Assembly (NCBI GenBank): GCA_963841695.1
Contig: CAWJDQ010000013.1
Coordinates: 248,001-312,000 of the forward strand
Length of the DNA: 64,000 bases
Direction: 5' to 3'
Origin: RYN-230 sp963841695
Lineage (GTDB): Bacteria > Actinomycetota > Actinomycetes > Streptosporangiales > Streptosporangiaceae
Part shown: piece after piece, positions 60,558-64,000 of the stretch
Position numbering within the stretch: the first letter of the stretch is position 1
How the letters are laid out: every line of letters starts with the position of its first letter
Position numbers and translations under genes: made by a program
Notes under the pieces: model-generated
Databases searched by the model: none
Told to the model about the DNA's origin: nothing
Seen by the model: only the letters and a program-made list of their open reading frames with translations

Positions 60558-61048
60558 TGCGCGGAAGGGGGCTCCGGCTGTCCCGGCTGTTCCCGGGCGA
60601 CGTCACCAGATTCCGGGGGCCAGGGTGGACGGCCGGAATGCTGGTGGCGCTGAATGCCGCCGGGACGGTCCGCAGCCTCATCCACATCCTCGCTCCCGAT
60701 AGTGGCGCGCAGTCGATCGCTTCGATGGACGCCCAGGTGGAGGGGGGAAACAACATCGTCGCGCTGCTGGCGCAGTGGGGCGGGGCCCAGCTGCTCGAAT
60801 CCGGCGTCATATGGATCGTGCTGTGCCGGTACCGGGGGCTGGTTCCCCTGATGCTGGGCGTGGTGACCGCAGAGCAGTTGCTGAGGGTCGGAATCGGCAC
60901 GTCCAAGCCCCTGGTGACAGCCCGCACGCCGCCGGGCGCGCTGAGCTGGGCGCTGCTGCCCGCGGCGGCGGCCACGCTCGCCATGTCACTGACCGGAGGT
61001 GATGAACTCACCACAGGGCAGCCTGGGCACGTCGGCGGCGCCCACTAA
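60554..61048 (+). CDS. Membrane protein, unknown function
   Basis: 164 residues from GTG 60554 (or ATG 60557). Three to four hydrophobic segments (WTAGMLVALNAAGTVRSLIHIL, IVALLAQWGGAQLLESGVIWIVL, LVPLMLGVVTAEQLLRVGI, LSWALLPAAAATLAMSLTG). The block VRSLIHILAPDSGAQSIASMD is the kind of conserved motif seen in small actinomycete integral membrane proteins of unknown function. Its own start has a poor ribosome site, which fits coupling to the short peptide upstream. Confidence 0.65.
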   Translation: MMRGRGLRLSRLFPGDVTRFRGPGWTAGMLVALNAAGTVRSLIHILAPDSGAQSIASMDAQVEGGNNIVALLAQWGGAQLLESGVIWIVLCRYRGLVPLMLGVVTAEQLLRVGIGTSKPLVTARTPPGALSWALLPAAAATLAMSLTGGDELTTGQPGHVGGAH

Positions 61049-61075
61049 CGGCACCGGCTTCCGCCCATCCTGCCC

Positions 61076-61429
61076 CTAAATGATCACGCGGGAGAGCCCC
61101 GGTGGGATGGGTCGAGACTCGAGCTGGCCGGGACGGCAGGCGCGGCTTTCAGAGTTGCCGTGTCTATAGCTGTCGGAGCGGTGCCCGATGGCCATGACGT
61201 TAACCCGGCGGTGCTGGCCGTCGATACGGCAGATCACCCGGTGATCGCCCCGCCAGGCGCTGTGCAGCCCCTCGAGCCCGGGCTTGAGCGGCCTGCCGGC
61301 GCGGGGCGGGCCGGCGGCCAGTGACCTGTACAGGAATTCGACCGCTGCGGTGGCGACCTTCCCGGGCAGGCGGGCCAGCGCACGGCGGGCCGGCGCCGTC
61401 CACGCGATCGCGAAGCCGTCTTGGCTCAC
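61076..61429 (-). CDS. RelE/ParE-type toxin
   Basis: 117 residues from GTG 61429, overlapping the antitoxin stop by 4 bp (GTGA). RelE fold: FAIAWTAPARRALARLPGKVATAAVEFL, the conserved LKPGLEGLHSAWRGDHRVICRIDG, and VNVMAIGHRSDSY with the usual GHR-x-x-x-Y end. RelE toxins cut ribosome-bound mRNA. The last ~28 residues after the Tyr (RHGNSESRACRPG...) extend past the family's normal length of ~85-90 and look like readthrough. Confidence 0.85.
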   Translation of the reverse strand: MSQDGFAIAWTAPARRALARLPGKVATAAVEFLYRSLAAGPPRAGRPLKPGLEGLHSAWRGDHRVICRIDGQHRRVNVMAIGHRSDSYRHGNSESRACRPGQLESRPIPPGLSRVII

Positions 61430-61572
61430 TTGCCAGTGATCAAGCGCAGTGCGTCGTGGCCGTGCTTGGTGATCACGACGCGGCCGTGCTCGCGTTCCAA
61501 GAGGTCCACCACCTCCGAGAGCCGGTTCTTCACGTCTGCCAAGGACATCTGCTCACTGACTGACATGGCCAT
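61426..61572 (-). CDS. Phd/YefM-type antitoxin, unusually short
   Basis: 48 residues from ATG 61572 (a second ATG two codons on). The sequence MSLADVKNRLSEVVDLLE-REHGRVVITKHGHDALRLI is the DNA-binding N-terminal domain of Phd/YefM antitoxins. The family normally continues for ~40 more residues that wrap and neutralise the toxin; here the frame ends at LITGK and the toxin starts at once. Either neutralisation works differently or the antitoxin was trimmed by a deletion. Small size makes it easy to miss in automatic annotation. Confidence 0.75.
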   Translation of the reverse strand: MAMSVSEQMSLADVKNRLSEVVDLLEREHGRVVITKHGHDALRLITGK

Positions 61573-61770
61573 AGGTACAGCTAATTTCTCCGGACTCTTG
61601 CCTAGCCAGCATCATCCGGATCTGCCGCAAGTACCGCACGTCGGGTCCGACAGAGTCCGTCCCCGGAGGGCGCCTTCAGGGCTGGAGCGAGATGGCAGTG
61701 CGCGCTTCCGGTCGCCGGACGCAGGATTGCCGAGCCTGTCGCGAGGGGGACGCTGGGGGAGGCGAGCTTG

Positions 61771-62265
61771 TCAGGTGGCGGCGCGGGCGATCTGCTCGAT
61801 GAGGCTGCGCAGGTCCTCGAGGTCGGCCTCGAACTCGGTGTCCCAGTCGGTGCCCTGGTCGAGGTGGTCTGCCAGGCGGTAGTGCGCGGGGATGTCCTCG
61901 GGGGCGAGCTGCGCCCGGCGGGCTCGCGGGGTGAGGGTGCCCGGGCCGAGCCGGCCGCTGACCTCGGAGGCGGCGAAGCCGAGCAGGAACGTGGCGACCA
62001 GGCGCTCGAGCCGGGGGACCTGCGCCTCGGGCAGGCCCGCGTCCAAAAGTACCTGGAACAGCGCGTCGGTGGCCCGGACGGCGTCGGGCGTGACCGAGGG
62101 GCGGGCCAGCAGCAGGGGAAAGGCGCTGGGGTGGCGCCGGGCCAGGGCCCGTACCCCCTGGCCGATGCTGACCAGGCGCGGCCACCACCCCGCGTCGGCC
62201 TGCTGCTGGCCCAGCAGCGCGAAGTGCTCGCCCAGCAGCAGGCGGCCGTGCGCCGTCCTGACCGG
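61771..62265 (-). pseudogene. TetR-family regulator, C-terminal remnant
   Basis: About 165 residues corresponding to the ligand-binding part of a TetR/AcrR regulator: WWPRLVSIGQGVRALARRHPSAFPLLL, TDALFQVLLDAGLPEAQVPRLERLVATFLLGFAASE, ending with a charged DTEFEADLEDLRSLIEQIA helix. The N-terminal helix-turn-helix is absent; the frame meets the start of an ABC-2 permease remnant on the other strand at about 62.27 kb. A regulator without its DNA-binding half should be inactive. The original pair was probably a divergent TetR and drug-exporter operon. Confidence 0.75.
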
Positions 62266-62268
62266 CTG

Positions 62269-62673
62269 ATGGCCCTGGTGCGGGCGAACCTCGCCCTGTT
62301 CGCCCGGGACCCCGGCCCGCTTGCGGGCCGCATCATCCAGCCGCTGCTGTCCCTGCTGATCCTTCAGCGCCTCTACATCGCCGCCCTCGGCGGCCCCGCC
62401 CAGGGCACGACCCAGGTCGTCGACATCGGCGCGTCAGTCTGCGCCGGCCTCGGCGGCGGCCTGGTGCCCCTGTCGGACCTGCCCCCATGGACCCACCTCA
62501 TAGCCCCCCTGTCCCCGGCCTACTGGGCCGTGCTCGCCCTGCGCGGTGCCATCCAGGGACAGGAAGCAACCACGCTGACCGCATCAGCGGCACTCGCCGC
62601 CATTGCAGCCGGCAGCATCACCATTGGCGGACGCAGGCTCGCCCGCGGCTGGGGTCGCAGCACCCTGCTATGA
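62269..62673 (+). pseudogene. ABC-2 type exporter permease, internally deleted
   Basis: About 134 residues from ATG 62269. The normal N-terminus of DrrB-like permeases is present (ALVRANLALFARDPGPLAGRIIQPLLSLLIL, GGPAQGTTQVV). The sequence then jumps to the family's C-terminal part (LPPWTHLIAPLSPAYWAVLALRGAI), losing the ~100 central residues with four of six helices. No ATPase gene remains beside it. Read with the headless TetR gene, this is the relic of an exporter operon damaged by at least two deletions. Confidence 0.72.
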
Positions 62674-63130
62674 CCCACGCCGCAGGCCGCAATCACGACC
62701 CGCCGGTCCTGGCCCTGGCCGCCGACGCATTCTCCGAGCTGGATGTGGATCTGACCCCGCGCATTCTCAGAGCTGGATGGTCTGGGTGCTTCGATGCTCA
62801 AGTTCAGCTCTACGGAAATGGTTATTCTGCTCGTTTGGTGGCATCTAACCGTTATTTGTTAATTCAGGGATGTAGAGGTGCAGGTCGGCCTGCCGTGACC
62901 GAGTTCATCAGCGCTTGCGGTTGCGGCAGCGGGGGTTGTCGGACCATGCGACGCGCTGCGCTGCTATGACGCCTGCACGTGCCCGGCGCGCCGCAGGACT
63001 TCCGTGCAGGGTCGCGAGCGCAAGATCCGCCCATCGGCGGCATTGTCCGGTACACGGAAGCGCGCAGGACAGCGGACAACCCGTCTGCCTGGGTGCTGGC
63101 CCAGGTTCGTCGAGGTCTGTACCAGTGTGT
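62674..63130. other. Gap of ~457 bp, no gene seen
   Basis: Composition falls to clearly lower GC between about 62800 and 62880, unlike the flanking coding DNA, and may mark inserted or decayed foreign sequence. No transposase fragment, inverted terminal repeat or RNA gene could be recognised. Confidence 0.45.
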
Positions 63131-63778
63131 CTATGAAAGGAGCTGGTCGGTGAGGATCGAGGTCAGCCATTGCTCATATCGTTCGCCGGTCCAGCCTCGG
63201 TCGCACACGAGTAGGCGGTATACCTCGGGGGAGGCGAGCGCGTGGATGATGTCGGCGGCCTCGCCCTCGCGCAGCCCGGACCGTAGCGCGCCGGAGCGGG
63301 CGAGCGTGCGGGTGACGCGGCGCTGACCGCTGTGGCGTTGCCGCGCTATGACAGCGAGCAGCGCCGCGGCGGCTTGGTCGGATCTGGCCGCGTCTTCCAG
63401 GATGCGATGCACCGGGGCGGTGCGGGCCATCAGCTCGCGCAGCAGCGCCGCGAAGCCCGCCAGGGTGCTGGCTGGGTCTGGGTCTGAGTCCAGGGCGCGG
63501 ACCTGCGGGCGGTCGGCCATCGCGATCGCCTGGTCGTCGCCGGCGATCGACACGTCGAGCACGGCTTTGAGGATCCCGAGCTTGGAGGCGAACAGCCGGT
63601 ACACCGTGGGCTGCGGGGTGTCGGACAGGTCGCTGATCGCCTCGATGGTCGTCGCCGCGTATCCCCGGTCGAGGAACAGCCTCCGGGCCGCCTCGATGAC
63701 GGCGGCCCGGGTGCGGCGGGTCCGGGCCTGGGGTGCGGCTGCTTTGCGGGTGCGGCGCCCCTTGACACCTCCGTCCAT
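63131..63778 (-). CDS. TetR/AcrR-family transcriptional regulator
   Basis: 215 residues from ATG 63778. N-terminal helix-turn-helix: RTRAAVIEAARRLFLDRGYAATTIEAISDLSDTPQPTVYRLFASKLGIL (as successive helices, residues ~20-70). The C-terminal ligand domain is of the kind seen after such N-termini in actinomycetes (LLRELMARTAPVHRILEDAARSD). It is divergent from the VOC gene at 63873 and its own start codon touches a clear three-arm operator, so it most likely represses itself and that gene until a small ligand binds. Confidence 0.9.
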   Translation of the reverse strand: MDGGVKGRRTRKAAAPQARTRRTRAAVIEAARRLFLDRGYAATTIEAISDLSDTPQPTVYRLFASKLGILKAVLDVSIAGDDQAIAMADRPQVRALDSDPDPASTLAGFAALLRELMARTAPVHRILEDAARSDQAAAALLAVIARQRHSGQRRVTRTLARSGALRSGLREGEAADIIHALASPEVYRLLVCDRGWTGERYEQWLTSILTDQLLS

Positions 63779-63819
63779 GAGAGTGATAGTACCACTATCA
63801 AATCGATAGTGTAACTCTC
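63779..63819. promoter_or_regulatory. TetR operator: overlapping GATAGT/ACTATC dyads
   Basis: GATAGT (63785-63790), ACTATC (63794-63799) and GATAGT (63805-63810) form two adjoining dyads with 3- and 5-nt centres. Outer GAGAGT (63779-63784) and ACTCTC (63814-63819) form a wider dyad. The site lies directly between the divergent TetR and VOC genes, where autoregulation is expected. Confidence 0.8.
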
Positions 63820-63872
63820 GCTTACCGGGTCGCGGCGACCGCCACGATCACATTGCCTGGAAAGGACGGGCC

Positions 63873-64000
63873 ATGACCAGCATCGAATCCATCGTCCTGG
63901 AAGTTCCCGACCCGGCTGCCGCCGAGCATTTCTACGCCGCCGCGTTCGGCCTGGGCGACAGACTGCGGGTGCGCCCCGGCGATGCACCGGCCAGCGGCTT
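63873..64000 (+). CDS. VOC-superfamily (glyoxalase/bleomycin-resistance-like) protein, cut by window end
   Basis: Only the first 42 codons from ATG 63873 (AAAGGA upstream) are in the window. ESIVLEVPDPAAAEHFYAAAFGLGDRLRVRP is the standard first beta-alpha-beta-beta module of VOC metalloenzymes and resistance proteins. Most likely the target of the adjacent TetR regulator. Whether it is an enzyme or a drug-binding protein cannot be told from the fragment. Confidence 0.8.
   Translation, partial: MTSIESIVLEVPDPAAAEHFYAAAFGLGDRLRVRPGDAPASG

Overview
The window is very GC-rich DNA with strong G/C preference at third codon positions, GTG and TTG starts next to ATG, F420-dependent and roadblock/LC7 proteins, SpoIIE/STAS partner-switching proteins and DUF5996/DUF5134 families. 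This points to a chromosomal segment of a filamentous or soil actinomycete (Streptosporangiales/Streptomycetales-like; species not identifiable by eye). No rRNA, tRNA, CRISPR array or intact insertion sequence was seen.

Layout. 0-0.3 kb: C-terminal half of a DevR/NarL-type response regulator. 0.5-16.2 kb: a surface-glycan locus with six glycosyltransferases, a Wzy-like polymerase, a Wzx-like flippase, a Wzz-like chain-length protein and two paralogous secreted or anchored beta-helix proteins. 16.3-22.6 kb: carbohydrate genes, starting with a head-to-head pair of broken genes (ABC sugar permease tail, GH3 glucosidase tail), then an AXE1-type esterase, a DUF5996 protein and a large secreted PIG-L deacetylase with a 702-bp internal tandem duplication. 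23-31 kb: an F420-dependent oxidoreductase and a signalling block (STAS, RsbW-like ATPases, a sensor kinase, receiver-PAS-SpoIIE proteins) ending at a 5'-truncated Dps gene. 31-40 kb: mixed metabolism (enolase, class II aldolase, PstB-like ATPase, HdeD-like protein, lipid kinase, a flavin disulfide reductase). 40.5-59 kb: a copper island. 59.3-64 kb: an acetyltransferase, a RelE-like toxin with a very short antitoxin, a broken TetR/ABC exporter pair and an intact TetR regulator with its operator and a VOC-fold protein.

The most interesting part is the copper island. It holds two CopA P-type ATPases, a PCuAC-fold protein, a membrane-Sco1 fusion, a Met-rich membrane peptide, a DUF5134 protein, a CopZ chaperone and a tightly coupled four-gene operon (58623 down to 53338, minus strand). 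That operon encodes a SufS-like cysteine desulfurase, a protein with an unrecognised ~340-residue N-terminal region fused to an HMA copper-binding domain, a fold-type III PLP decarboxylase and a cysteine-synthase-rhodanese fusion. Both flanks of this block carry four-site arrays of ATACCC-N5-GGGTAT/GGGTTT elements spaced about 22 bp apart, resembling CsoR-type copper operators. I infer a copper-controlled pathway making or remodelling a sulfur/amine-containing small molecule; I do not know it as a described system.

Caution: five genes look frameshifted, each at a short G/C homopolymer that would need one more base. This is the pattern of sequencing undercalls, so several 'pseudogenes' here may be intact in the organism. 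The head-to-head truncations at about 16.55 and 62.27 kb and the headless Dps gene are not explained by single-base errors and look like deletions or misjoins.
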